DNA from: Clostridium estertheticum
GTDB taxonomy: Bacteria > Bacillota > Clostridia > Clostridiales > Clostridiaceae
Length of the DNA: 64,000 nucleotides
Assembly: GCF_011065935.2 (NCBI RefSeq)
Contig: NZ_JAAMNH020000001.1
Coordinates: 5,229,001 to 5,293,000, forward strand
Reading direction: 5' to 3'
The notes under the pieces are model-generated. The model did not search any database and was not told the DNA's origin. It saw nothing but the letters and a program-made list of their open reading frames with translations. The position numbers and the translations under genes were made by a program. Shown one piece after another: positions 35,122 to 43,721 of this stretch (positions are counted from its first letter, which is position 1; every line of letters begins with the position of its first letter).

Positions 35122-35176
35122 ATAGAGCAGTTTTCCCGATGATATTATTTTAATATCATCCGAAAAACTGCTCTAT
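35122..35176. terminator. Large bidirectional hairpin terminator
   Basis: A stem of about 25 bp (ATAGAGCAGTTTT... / ...AAAACTGCTCTAT) with one internal mismatch and a TTT loop, followed by TTCTTTT. It separates two convergent genes and starts right after the stop codon at 35119. Confidence 0.85.
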
Positions 35177-35230
35177 TCTTTTAAATCTCACTTAAGTTTT
35201 ATTTTCTGGCCTGTTTACCTTTGAATTCTA

Positions 35231-35851
35231 TTAGATAATCAAGAGAACAAAAGAATATGCTAATTTAAATCCATATAAAATTATAACTACTCCACAGACC
35301 AAATTTATTATTTTAATAACCGAAATATTAAATCTACCTTTAAAAAATGAAATGATTGTTGCGAGTGAAGTAAACCAAATGAAGGATGCCATGCATACCC
35401 CTATAATAAAGTAGATACCCATATCTACTGGAAGCATCGCTCTCATACCACCAAGTAATAAGGATCCATCAATTATAGCCTGAGGATTTAGCCAAGTTAC
35501 TGCAAAACATGTCCATATTATTTTTATAATGGATTTATTCACATCTATAGAGTCTTCAGATTGAATTTTGGGCACCTGCCTTAAAAGTCCTACCCCAATA
35601 TAAATTACCGCTATACTCCCTAGTAAAAGAATAATCATCTTTAAAAGGTTGAACCTTTCCATAAGTTCCCCTACACCTAAAAAACATGATAGTGCAAGAG
35701 AGATATCAAAAAATATAGTGATAAATGCCACCTGATATGCTTTTAGTCTGTTTTTGTGTATAGCCGTATTTATTACAAATATGTTTTGTGTTCCTATAGG
35801 AGCCACATAAGCAAACCCTAAAAGCAGTCCTTGTATTAAATATTCATGCAT
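35231..35851 (-). CDS. LysE/ArgO-family amino acid exporter
   Basis: A 206-residue membrane protein with six helices. The N-terminal GLLLGFAYVAPIGTQNIFVI and the central VTWLNPQAIIDGSLLLGG are hallmarks of the LysE/ArgO branch, which exports lysine or arginine. ATG start at 35851 with GGAGGAAACAA upstream. No LysG-type regulator is adjacent. Confidence 0.9.
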   Translation of the reverse strand: MHEYLIQGLLLGFAYVAPIGTQNIFVINTAIHKNRLKAYQVAFITIFFDISLALSCFLGVGELMERFNLLKMIILLLGSIAVIYIGVGLLRQVPKIQSEDSIDVNKSIIKIIWTCFAVTWLNPQAIIDGSLLLGGMRAMLPVDMGIYFIIGVCMASFIWFTSLATIISFFKGRFNISVIKIINLVCGVVIILYGFKLAYSFVLLII

Positions 35852-36112
35852 TTGTTTCCTCCTATCTATTGCATCTTTAAGATAGTAAAATACTATTGAA
35901 TCTCACAGGTCTGAAGTTACATAGTTCTTGACTAATTGTTATTTCTTTTTAAATTATAACTTATACATATTATCATGTATAGACTGAATATATTTCGGTC
36001 TTATTTTTCATAAATCATCACCTTCCGCACTTTAATATTAGGGGATTCAGAAGGAAATCTATAATATATAAATCCTATATTTCTTGCATTGGAGAAATAC
36101 TTGTAAATACTG

Positions 36113-36141
36113 TTGACATTTATACCTTCCTATTATATAAT
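36113..36141 (+). promoter_or_regulatory. Consensus sigma-A promoter of tRNA-Pro
   Basis: TTGACA (36113-36118), 17 bp, TATAAT (36136-36141): a perfect match to consensus at the ideal spacing, 11 bp before the tRNA. Confidence 0.92.
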
Positions 36142-36152
36142 AAAGAAGTCGT

Positions 36153-36228
36153 CGGGGTGTAGCGCAGCTGGGAGCGCGCGTGGTTTGGGACCATGAGGTC
36201 GCAGGTTCAATCCCTGTCACCCCGACCA
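36153..36228 (+). tRNA. tRNA-Pro (anticodon TGG)
   Basis: 76 nt including an encoded CCA end. Acceptor stem CGGGGTG/CACCCCG, D-arm with AGCGCAGCTGGGAGCGC, anticodon stem CGTGG/CCATG around loop TTTGGGA (anticodon TGG), and T-arm with GGTTCAATCC. A single-gene unit with its own promoter and terminator. Confidence 0.97.
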
Positions 36229-36230
36229 AA

Positions 36231-36260
36231 AAAGAGTTGTCTAACGGCAACTCTTTTTTT
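36231..36260 (+). terminator. Terminator of tRNA-Pro
   Basis: Stem AAAGAGTTG (36231-36239) / CAACTCTTT (36248-36256), 8-nt loop, then T-run to 36260. Confidence 0.9.
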
Positions 36261-36396
36261 ATTATAAATTTTTAATGCTTTAAGTATAAAACTACTCCTT
36301 TTTCATAAGATAAACAATATTCTACTATTTTATTGTTTTTTATAAAAAAAATGCTAACATTATTACATAGCTAATAACAACTTAGGAGTGATTATT

Positions 36397-37743
36397 TTGT
36401 ATAAAATCTATAATGAAATTTTTAAAACCCTAATTAAATCCTATCATGAAGATAATTTTGAAAATAAGCTGCAGGAATTACTGTCAAAAGATAATATTAA
36501 TAAAACTGAGTTAAGCTCTATAATTTCTTCACTTTGTGGAGTTGACGTAGTCTTTTCAGATAATTATATAGAGGATTTGAAAAAAGCTATACAATTTTAT
36601 GAATCAAATCATAAAATTGTAGATAAAGTTAAACACTGCAACATGGATTGTGCCGATAAGTCTGGGAAAACCCTTTGCCAAGCATCTTGTCCTTTTGATG
36701 CCATATTAATAGATAATAAATGTAATACTACCTATATTGATAATGATAAATGCATAGACTGTGGATTTTGTGTAGATGCATGTCCTACTGGTGCCTTGAT
36801 GGATAAGGTAGAGTTTATTCCACTTTTAAATTTACTTAAAGGAAATACTCCAATAATAGCAGCTGTAGCCCCTGCCATTACTGGACAATTTGGTGAAAAT
36901 GTTAATATAGATAACCTTAGAACCGCTTTTAAAAAAATTGGTTTCACAGATATGGTTGAAGTTGCTTTTTTTGCAGATATGCTTACATTAAAAGAAGCCA
37001 TAGAATTTGATGAACATGTCAAAGTAAAAGAAGATTTAATGATTACCTCTTGCTGTTGTCCTATGTGGGTAGGAATGGTAAAAAAAGTATACCATAATTT
37101 AGTGACACATGTATCCCCCTCTATTTCTCCTATGATTGCTGCCGGAAGAGTTTTAAAGCAATTAAACCCCAATTGCAAAGTGGTCTTTATAGGACCCTGC
37201 ATTGCAAAAAAAGGCGAAGCTAAAGATCGTGACCTTTTAGGTGATATAGATTATGTGCTTACCTTCTCAGAACTTAGGGATATTTTTGATATATTAAATA
37301 TCCAGCCTGAAAAACTACAAGAAGATATCTCTAGTGAATATGCTTCTAGGGGTGGTAGGCTTTATGCTCGGACAGGTGGCGTATCTATAGCTATTGGAGA
37401 AGTTATAGAAAGATTATTTCCTGAAAAATACGATTTATTTAATCCCATTCAAGGAAATGGTGTAAAGGAATGTAAAGAACTGCTTACTAAAGCCCAAAAC
37501 GGTGAAGTTAATTCAAACTTTGTAGAAGGAATGGGTTGTGTTGGCGGTTGCGTTGGAGGGCCTAAATCATTAGTCGACGCGAGTTCCGGAAAAATTAGAG
37601 TAGATGAATTTGCAGAAAATTCAAAGATTAAAGTAGCCATAGATAGCGATTGTATGAACGAGATCTTAAATAGAATTGGAATTAATCATGCTGTGGACTT
37701 TAAAGATAAAGATAAAACTAAAATATTCCATAGAGAATTTTAG
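36397..37743 (+). CDS. [FeFe]-hydrogenase-family protein, group C/D-like
   Basis: 448 residues. After an N-terminal helical part come two [4Fe-4S] cluster motifs (an irregular one around CNMDCADKSGKTLCQASCP, then CIDCGFCVDACP) and the H-cluster domain. The three H-cluster signatures are present but variant: TSCCCPMW (classical TSCCPxW), GPCIAKKGE (MPCxxKKxE) and EGMGCVGGCVGGPK (ExMACxxGCxxGGGxP). Such variants occur in sensory or uncharacterised group C/D hydrogenases, not in bulk H2 producers. The frame opens at GTG 36388, which touches the AGGAG; TTG at 36397 is eight bases from it and is the better start. Confidence 0.85.
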   Translation: MYKIYNEIFKTLIKSYHEDNFENKLQELLSKDNINKTELSSIISSLCGVDVVFSDNYIEDLKKAIQFYESNHKIVDKVKHCNMDCADKSGKTLCQASCPFDAILIDNKCNTTYIDNDKCIDCGFCVDACPTGALMDKVEFIPLLNLLKGNTPIIAAVAPAITGQFGENVNIDNLRTAFKKIGFTDMVEVAFFADMLTLKEAIEFDEHVKVKEDLMITSCCCPMWVGMVKKVYHNLVTHVSPSISPMIAAGRVLKQLNPNCKVVFIGPCIAKKGEAKDRDLLGDIDYVLTFSELRDIFDILNIQPEKLQEDISSEYASRGGRLYARTGGVSIAIGEVIERLFPEKYDLFNPIQGNGVKECKELLTKAQNGEVNSNFVEGMGCVGGCVGGPKSLVDASSGKIRVDEFAENSKIKVAIDSDCMNEILNRIGINHAVDFKDKDKTKIFHREF

Positions 37744-37832
37744 ATAATATTTTGCAATGTAAATTCCAGCTAAAATATGATACAATATTAAGTAATCGAA
37801 AAAATAATTCACTGTGCAGATGGGAGGGTTTT

Positions 37833-38357
37833 ATGAAAGCATTATTTGAATATATAAGCCATAGAGATATTAACATACTTAGAATTATAAACAATTCTTG
37901 GAAATGTAGGTTTTTAGATGTTGTGATGCCAGCTATGACTTACTTAGGCTCTTTTTCTTTTATGTTTGTATTTTGCACTGTTGCTTTTTTATTAAGCACT
38001 ACCCTACTTCACGTCATGGCTATTAAGGCTATGATCTCCATAACACTCAGTACTGGCATTGGTAAGCTTCTTAAAATTAGCGTTACTAGATTAAGACCGT
38101 TTATGGATATTCCAAATTTAAATATAAAAAAAATAGGTATAGATAAATATTCATTCCCGTCAGGCCATACTACTGGTGCATTTTCATTAGCTGTAATAAT
38201 AGCTTTATATTTCCCTATTTTCGGATTCATAACTATACCCATAGCTTGTCTTGTAGGAATTTCCAGAATGTACATAGGGGTTCATTACCCTACAGATGTC
38301 ATTATGGGTGCCATTATAGGAAGTACCTGTTCTTTTCTTACTTACAGATTCCTTTAA
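37833..38357 (+). CDS. PAP2-family membrane phosphatase
   Basis: A 174-residue integral membrane phosphatase. The three catalytic motifs are complete: KISVTRLRPF, PSGHTTGAFS and SRMYIGVHYPTDVIMG. Such short enzymes dephosphorylate phosphatidic acid, phosphatidylglycerophosphate or undecaprenyl pyrophosphate (BcrC-like). The ATG at 37833 is set by GGGAGGGTTTT. Codons upstream to 37752 are open but unlike the family. Confidence 0.9.
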   Translation: MKALFEYISHRDINILRIINNSWKCRFLDVVMPAMTYLGSFSFMFVFCTVAFLLSTTLLHVMAIKAMISITLSTGIGKLLKISVTRLRPFMDIPNLNIKKIGIDKYSFPSGHTTGAFSLAVIIALYFPIFGFITIPIACLVGISRMYIGVHYPTDVIMGAIIGSTCSFLTYRFL

Positions 38358-38484
38358 AAAATATAGAAGCAGCTACGTGGGAAAGCCTCCATCGTAGCTA
38401 TTTCTATCTAAGGTAAAACAATGAACTTCAATTCCAGTATATTACTGTATTTATCCGGGTTATAATTTTATAAGAGGTGATTAA

Positions 38485-39138
38485 ATGCTAACAAATATTA
38501 AAGCTGCAATCTTTGATTTAGACGGAACCCTTGTGGACTCAATGTGGGTTTGGGGTAAAATAGATGAAGATTATTTTAAAAATAGAAATATGGATCTACC
38601 CTTAAATCTAAAAAGCCAAATAGAACATCTTAGCTTTGATGACACTGCGCAGTATTTTAGAACCAATTTCGGTATATTAGATACTATAGAAGAAATTAAA
38701 AAGGAATGGACAGATTTTGCCTATGTAGAGTATCTTAACAATGTAAAGCTAAAACCTGGCGTAGTTGAGTTTTTATCTTTACTTAAAACTATGAATATAA
38801 AAATCGGACTAGCTACAAGTAATAGTAAATCATTATTAGAAGCCGTGCTTAAGGCTAATGATATATACAATTATTTTGATTCTATAACTCTCACTGATGA
38901 AGTGACTAGAGGAAAAAACTTTCCTGATGTATATTTACTTGCTGCTGAAAAATTAGGTGTAAAACCAGAGGAATGTATTGTATTTGAAGATATTCTCCCT
39001 GCAGTTAAAGGCGCAAAAGCTGCTGGAATGAAGGTAGTAGGTGTATATGATGATTTTTCCAAAGAACAAAGGGAAGATATTATTAATCATGCAGATATGT
39101 TTATAATTGAATATCATGAATTAACGCCAGCCATATAA
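38485..39138 (+). CDS. HAD-superfamily phosphatase, beta-phosphoglucomutase-like
   Basis: A 217-residue enzyme with motif I FDLDGTLVDS, motif II IGLATSNSKS, the lysine of motif III in TRGKNFPDVY and motif IV VFEDILPAV. A helical cap lies between motifs I and II (residues 15-85). Subfamily IA with cap type 1 covers sugar-phosphate phosphatases and beta-phosphoglucomutase; the substrate cannot be told. ATG start after AAGAGGTGATTAA. Confidence 0.88.
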   Translation: MLTNIKAAIFDLDGTLVDSMWVWGKIDEDYFKNRNMDLPLNLKSQIEHLSFDDTAQYFRTNFGILDTIEEIKKEWTDFAYVEYLNNVKLKPGVVEFLSLLKTMNIKIGLATSNSKSLLEAVLKANDIYNYFDSITLTDEVTRGKNFPDVYLLAAEKLGVKPEECIVFEDILPAVKGAKAAGMKVVGVYDDFSKEQREDIINHADMFIIEYHELTPAI

Positions 39139-39167
39139 AGCTCATGCAATGCATGAGCTTTTTTTTA
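39138..39167 (+). terminator. Terminator after HAD phosphatase
   Basis: 10-bp stem AAGCTCATGC/GCATGAGCTT with loop AAT, then T-run. It touches the stop codon. Confidence 0.88.
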
Positions 39168-39299
39168 TATGAATTATTTTGTTTTATATAGAATACTATA
39201 TACTAAGCATAAATATAACATATGCACAAACTTTTAGGTTAAACCCTATTATATTAGTAAATCATTGTTTTAATAAGTAATTTTAAAGGAGCGATACTA

Positions 39300-39737
39300 T
39301 TGCTTATTTTTCTGTTTTCAGTTATTTTGATATGCTTTGGTGTATATTATACTATCATGAATCAAAAGTTATCAACTCAAAAAACACAACTAAAGATTAT
39401 TTCTAGGCAAAATAGAGAATTCAAATCAAAAATTGCAAGCGCGCGTAGTGCTGATGGACCTATTATAATAAAATACAAAGCACCGCTTTTTAAAACAGGA
39501 ACCACAAAAGAAAGTTGCAGTCTGTATCTAAGCCCTATGGAAACTTCACCAGTTCTATCTAATGTAGTGAAAAGTACCCTTGTAGAAATTCAAGATTGTG
39601 CTGAGATTTTTGATATTACTTGGTATGAAATATCTTTAAAATCCCAGACTAACATTAATAATAAAGGGTGGATAAAAAAAGATATGATAATTACCCAAGA
39701 TGATACTGTTAATAGTCAAGAGGATACCGTTACTTAA
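39300..39737 (+). CDS. Membrane-anchored protein with SH3-like ectodomain, unknown
   Basis: 145 residues. An N-terminal membrane helix (1-19), a basic linker, then a beta-rich domain (about 55-130; CSLYLSPMETSPVLSNVV...TWYEISLKSQ...NNKGWIKKDMII) that resembles a bacterial SH3 fold: the closing GWIKKDMI is typical. The start is a TTG at 39300 behind AAAGGAGCGATACTA; no ATG competes. Extracellular wall binding is a guess. Confidence 0.6.
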   Translation: MLIFLFSVILICFGVYYTIMNQKLSTQKTQLKIISRQNREFKSKIASARSADGPIIIKYKAPLFKTGTTKESCSLYLSPMETSPVLSNVVKSTLVEIQDCAEIFDITWYEISLKSQTNINNKGWIKKDMIITQDDTVNSQEDTVT

Positions 39738-39744
39738 AAACGTC

Positions 39745-39777
39745 AAAAGGCATATATTTGTATAATATATGCCTTTT
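39745..39777. terminator. Terminator between convergent small genes
   Basis: Stem AAAAGGCATATATT/AATATATGCCTTTT with a short loop; T-rich on both sides. Confidence 0.75.
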
Positions 39778-39781
39778 AAAA

Positions 39782-39886
39782 TTAATCTTTTTTATGTGTT
39801 TTTTTATTGTGTTTAGCTCCTAAATTATTTACTTTCTTTTCCTTTTCTTGTTGACTTGCACAAGAAGGATCTTTTTTTTCACCCAT
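39782..39886 (-). CDS. Small basic protein (34 aa), unknown
   Basis: Reads MGEKKDPSCASQQEKEKKVN and ends KKTHKKD; 14 of 34 residues are Lys or His. The ATG at 39884-39886 follows GGGAGGTATAAATACT, a good ribosome binding site, and a terminator lies just beyond the stop. Too short for reliable family assignment; low-complexity Lys content makes chance possible, but the site quality and spacing argue that it is real. Confidence 0.5.
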   Translation of the reverse strand: MGEKKDPSCASQQEKEKKVNNLGAKHNKKTHKKD

Positions 39887-40026
39887 AGTATTTATACCTC
39901 CCTTGATAAAACTATTTTATCCTGTATCACTCTACTATTTTGTTCAATATACGGATTATAATGCTATGAAATTAATAACAAAAAATGCTTTTCCGTGATC
40001 TATTCAGAAAAATTACATATAAAAAT

Positions 40027-40056
40027 AAGCCTGGAGATTTACCAGGCTTTCTTTTT
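40027..40056. terminator. Terminator after 40091-40483 gene
   Basis: 8-bp stem AAGCCTGG/CCAGGCTT. Minus-strand side continues ATTTTTATAT; plus side TCTTTTTT. The minus-strand gene upstream is the likely user. Confidence 0.7.
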
Positions 40057-40090
40057 TGGATATTTATTTTATATGATTTATATTTTATTA

Positions 40091-40483
40091 TCATTTCATA
40101 ATATTTTCAGTGTAAATTTTCCCAATAACAGCACTTGTCATATCATCTGCTTTTTTAAGTCTTATATCAAACCAATAAGTTTTACCTTCAACTAATTTGT
40201 TATAATCCTCAGTTTTTAGGACAAATATGTTCTCAGTAGACATACCGCTGCCAAGTCCATAATATTTTAAACTACCACTATCTTTAATTGCATATGGCGC
40301 ATTACTTCTATTACAAATTTTTATTTGCTCTGAATCACTTGCTGCAATAATTAACGTTTCACGTGTATATATTCCGTATGCTTTATTTTTTCCAAGCATA
40401 AAATACGCTATTGCAGATACTGTAAGTATAAAAACAAGTAATATAGCTGCTACTACCAGTCTGTCTTTTGAAGATGATTTCAT
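40091..40483 (-). CDS. Single-pass membrane protein, unknown
   Basis: 130 residues with a charged N terminus (MKSSSKDR), one membrane helix (about 9-30) and a 100-residue outer domain. ATG start after AAAGGGGGGAATT. The ectodomain pattern (NIFVLKTEDYNKLVEGKTYW, then FDIRLKKADD) looks like a small beta domain. No family recognised. Confidence 0.6.
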   Translation of the reverse strand: MKSSSKDRLVVAAILLVFILTVSAIAYFMLGKNKAYGIYTRETLIIAASDSEQIKICNRSNAPYAIKDSGSLKYYGLGSGMSTENIFVLKTEDYNKLVEGKTYWFDIRLKKADDMTSAVIGKIYTENIMK

Positions 40484-40793
40484 AATTCCCCCCTTTAATA
40501 ATTTTTAATTTAATGTTTGTGTGCTTATTATAAATTATACCACAAAATCCAATATTATCTTAATATAGATAAAATTTAATAATTTCACTACATCATGCAT
40601 TTCTGATAATTTATCAATGAGCTAATTATCGCCTTGCAACAAGGGCTACTAACGTTAAAAATACTAGTTCAATTATAATAATAGGTAACGGGTAATATCT
40701 TCGAGATTAATTTTTTACGTTTTGATAGTACTTCAATATCCCAAAAGTCATTGTATTATTTATCTCTTTTTTAAATTCTGCTTAATGTACAAT
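40484..40793. other. Intergenic region without recognisable features
   Basis: About 310 bp, AT-rich. It should carry the promoter of the minus-strand gene at 40091-40483. I see no gene, hairpin or repeat that stands out. Confidence 0.4.
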
Positions 40794-41160
40794 TTATTGT
40801 GATAAAAGCTTTTCATACGCCTTATTTAAAAATTCATCTTCACCTACACTTAAACTTTTTGCAATAAAAATTACTTTATCTTCTGATACTATTACAAGAA
40901 AATTCGAGATATTTAAAATCATTTGACCGTATACATTTTTCATTGAAGATTTAAAAACAGCTTTAAACTTTTCCTCTTCATCAGTATGAATTGAGATAAT
41001 TTGCTTATCGCCCTCTGTATAAAAAATTTGAGTACTGCCGTCCTCACATATATATGTCCAACCAGCAGCCTCACAATATTCCCTGTATTCTAAAGCTACA
41101 TCACTATCATTATGACATTCTGTTTTACAACGCCACTTCCACCTCTTGCATATATGATAT
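40794..41160 (-). pseudogene. DUF2812 protein, C-terminal remnant
   Basis: A minus-strand frame open for about 120 codons carries the DUF2812 C-terminal pattern: YREYCEAAGWTYICEDGSTQ, IFYTEGDKQIISIHTDEEEK, then a hydrophobic helix (MILNISNFLVIV) and stop TAA at 40794-40796. The N-terminal half and any start codon are missing: the frame begins after a stop just upstream of CKRWKWRCKTEC. DUF2812 membrane proteins normally accompany a PadR-type regulator; none is nearby. Confidence 0.65.
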
Positions 41161-41200
41161 TATCATTAATTAAGTTTTTTATTTTTTCGAATGCTAATTA

Positions 41201-41237
41201 TGTTATAATTTATAAATCAACCTAACAATCTTGTTAG
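41201..41237 (+). promoter_or_regulatory. Extended -10 promoter with overlapping palindrome
   Basis: TGTTATAAT (41201-41209) is an extended -10. CTAACAATCTTGTTAG (41222-41237) is a palindrome with 7-bp arms that would cover +6 to +21 of the transcript, a typical repressor position. It ends 17 bp before the ATG at 41255. Confidence 0.6.
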
Positions 41238-41254
41238 AACTAAAGGAGTTTAAT

Positions 41255-42112
41255 ATGAGAATAATATCTAAAAACAACCTATGTATAAATAGACCATATA
41301 TAAATTTAAAGAAGCTACCGAGAAAAAGTTCATTGAGAGTTGGTGAAATTACTGAAGTTGGTTTTAAAAGTACTTATATAATAAATCAACATACACAAAA
41401 CTTATCTATTAATAAGAATTACATTCTACAATTTAGTGAAGGAATTGAGAAAATAACACTTGATACGGAACTATTAAATGAACTCTTATTAGTTGAAATC
41501 AATTATTCATCTAGAAATAGTAATAAATCTTCTAAATTCAAGGTTTACCTTGTTTTAGATAATATAAAATATTCCTTACCATTTAGCTTCTTTCAAGATA
41601 TTTATGATAACTGTATGAATATCTTAGCTAGAGAACTTGATGGAAAAGAAGAATTAACTTACATAAAAGAATGTTTTAATAATTTAGAAAATGACGAAAT
41701 CTCAATAGATATAAAGTTAAATTTAGAAAGATTACAAGAGTTTAAAGATAAGGTAAACTACAAAAGAAATATTTATTATTTTGTTATAAATAACATTGCT
41801 GCGACTACTTCAAAGTATGATATTAACACTAACCCTAAGGAGATACTAATAAGTGATACTTTAAAAGTTCTAAGATATAACTGTTCTACAAGACTTTATA
41901 TCATACTAGAACCTATTAATAAAGCGATTAAAATAAAATTAAATGAAACTGATATTATTTGTAACCTCAGTGAAATTGATTTCCCTACTGTCAGTATATA
42001 CACTGATTATGGACTTGGAAAATTATTAGATGTTAAAAATAATGTTATTCCAAATACTAATACATTATCATTATTTGCTAATATATTAGACCTAGGACTC
42101 GAAGTTTTATAA
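41255..42112 (+). CDS. Hypothetical protein, unknown family
   Basis: 285 residues, soluble, no signal peptide or membrane helix. ATG at 41255 follows AAAGGAGTTTAAT; the TTG-initiated extension to 41231 would run through the operator-like palindrome. The N-terminal 100 residues look beta-rich, the middle (about 115-165) helical and acidic. No motif known to me. It has its own promoter and terminator. Confidence 0.6.
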   Translation: MRIISKNNLCINRPYINLKKLPRKSSLRVGEITEVGFKSTYIINQHTQNLSINKNYILQFSEGIEKITLDTELLNELLLVEINYSSRNSNKSSKFKVYLVLDNIKYSLPFSFFQDIYDNCMNILARELDGKEELTYIKECFNNLENDEISIDIKLNLERLQEFKDKVNYKRNIYYFVINNIAATTSKYDINTNPKEILISDTLKVLRYNCSTRLYIILEPINKAIKIKLNETDIICNLSEIDFPTVSIYTDYGLGKLLDVKNNVIPNTNTLSLFANILDLGLEVL

Positions 42113-42124
42113 AATTGATAATAT

Positions 42125-42156
42125 AAAAAGAGCTAGAAATTATTCTAGCTCTTTTT
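42125..42156. terminator. Bidirectional terminator
   Basis: Perfect 14-bp stem AAAAAGAGCTAGAA/TTCTAGCTCTTTTT with a 4-nt loop between two convergent genes. Confidence 0.88.
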
Positions 42157-42164
42157 AGGGTGGA

Positions 42165-43721
42165 TTATACTATTTTAGTTGTCCACTCTTCGCAGTCCCA
42201 TACATCTGTCACTACATCTTGATAGAATTCTGGCTCATGGCAAACTATAAGTATACTTCCTGTATATTCTTTTAGGGCCCTCTTTAACTCCTCTTTAGCA
42301 TCTACATCTAAGTGATTGGTAGGCTCATCTAGGATTAATATATTAGTTTCCCTGTTTAGAAGCTTCGCAAGTCTTACCTTTGCTTGCTCTCCACCACTAA
42401 GCACAGTAATTTTACTTTCAATATGCTTTGTAGTAAGTCCACACTTAGCAAGTGCAGCTCTTACCTCCCCCTGAGTGAAGCTAGGGAATTCTTGCCAAAA
42501 TTCTTCAATACAATTATTGCGGTTGACTCCCTTTATTTCTTGTTCATAGTATCCTATATATTGATAATCTCCTAAGTTTGTATGACCAGAAACAGCTTTG
42601 ATATCACCCATAAGGCTCTTTAATAATGTTGTTTTTCCAACACCATTAGCACCAGTTAAAGCAATTTTTTGTCCTCTTTCCATATATAAATCTAACGGCT
42701 TAGATAATGGGCTATCATATCCAGTGACTAAATCCACAGTTTTAAATATTATCTTCCCTGAAGCTCTTGCAGTTTTAAAATTAAATTGTGGTTTTGGTCT
42801 ATCTTTTGTAACCTCTATTCTATCAATTTTATCCAATTTTTTTTGTCTTGATTTTGCCATTCCACTAGTAGAAGCTCTTGCTTTATTTTTAGCAACAAAA
42901 ACCTCTAGTCTATTAATTTCCTTTTGCTGTCTTTCATAATCAGCTTCCAGTTGCAGTCTTTTAGCATCATGAACTCTCAAAAATTCTTCATAAGAGCCTA
43001 TATATCTAGTTAATTTTTTATTTTCTACGTGATATATTATATTAACAGCATCTTTTAGGAATTCAATATCATGAGATATTAGAATAAATGCATTTTCATA
43101 ATTTTGAAGATATCTCTTAAGCCACTCCACATGCTGCTCATCCAAGAAGTTAGTAGGCTCATCAAGCAGTAGGACATCTGGAGTTTCTAATAAAAGTTTT
43201 ACAAGAAGAACTTTCGTTCTTTGTCCTCCACTTAAATCTGCAACATCATTTTCAAGACCAACATCTTTAAGTCCAATTCCTGCAGATACCTCATCTATCT
43301 TGGAATCAATAGCATAAAATCCATTATGATCCAGCAAGTCTTGAATTGTTCCCATTCTATCCAATAACTTTTCTAACTCCTCAGGTGTTGCCTCTCCCAT
43401 TTTATCTGTTACCTCGAGCATTTCATCTTCTAAGTCAAAAAGATATTTAAAAGCATCCCTTAAAACTTCTCTAATAGTTTTACCTTTTTCCAAAACAGTA
43501 TGCTGATCCATATATCCGACTCTTACGCTACTTGACCATTCAACGTCTCCCTCATCTGGCATAAGCTTACCTGTAATAATGTTCATAAAGGTTGATTTAC
43601 CTTCTCCATTTGCGCCTATAAGCGCTATGTGCTCCCCTTTAAGTAATCTAAAAGATACATCTTCAAATATTGCTCTGTCACCAAAGCCATGGGTCATATT
43701 TTTTACTACTAATCTACTCAT
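42165..43721 (-). CDS. ABC-F family ATPase (YkpA/YbiT-like)
   Basis: 518 residues with two ABC ATPase domains and no membrane part. First domain: GANGEGKST, LSGGQRTKV, LLLDEPTNFLD. Second: GANGVGKTT, LSGGEQAKV, ILDEPTNHLD. The linker between them (about 240-325) is long, charged and helical, the part that reaches the ribosomal P site in ABC-F proteins. Sequence around the linker fits the YkpA/YbiT group, which resolves stalled translation, better than drug-resistance ABC-Fs. Monocistronic. Confidence 0.92.
   Translation of the reverse strand: MSRLVVKNMTHGFGDRAIFEDVSFRLLKGEHIALIGANGEGKSTFMNIITGKLMPDEGDVEWSSSVRVGYMDQHTVLEKGKTIREVLRDAFKYLFDLEDEMLEVTDKMGEATPEELEKLLDRMGTIQDLLDHNGFYAIDSKIDEVSAGIGLKDVGLENDVADLSGGQRTKVLLVKLLLETPDVLLLDEPTNFLDEQHVEWLKRYLQNYENAFILISHDIEFLKDAVNIIYHVENKKLTRYIGSYEEFLRVHDAKRLQLEADYERQQKEINRLEVFVAKNKARASTSGMAKSRQKKLDKIDRIEVTKDRPKPQFNFKTARASGKIIFKTVDLVTGYDSPLSKPLDLYMERGQKIALTGANGVGKTTLLKSLMGDIKAVSGHTNLGDYQYIGYYEQEIKGVNRNNCIEEFWQEFPSFTQGEVRAALAKCGLTTKHIESKITVLSGGEQAKVRLAKLLNRETNILILDEPTNHLDVDAKEELKRALKEYTGSILIVCHEPEFYQDVVTDVWDCEEWTTKIV

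Noticed and set aside
36059..36250. 63-codon minus-strand frame containing GVTGIEPATSWSQTTRAPSC
   Set aside because: It is the antisense reading of the tRNA-Pro gene. This peptide is a well-known annotation artefact in databases and not a protein.
36732..37202. 156-codon minus-strand frame opposite the hydrogenase-like gene
   Set aside because: Antisense of iron-sulfur motifs; no ribosome site and no family resemblance.
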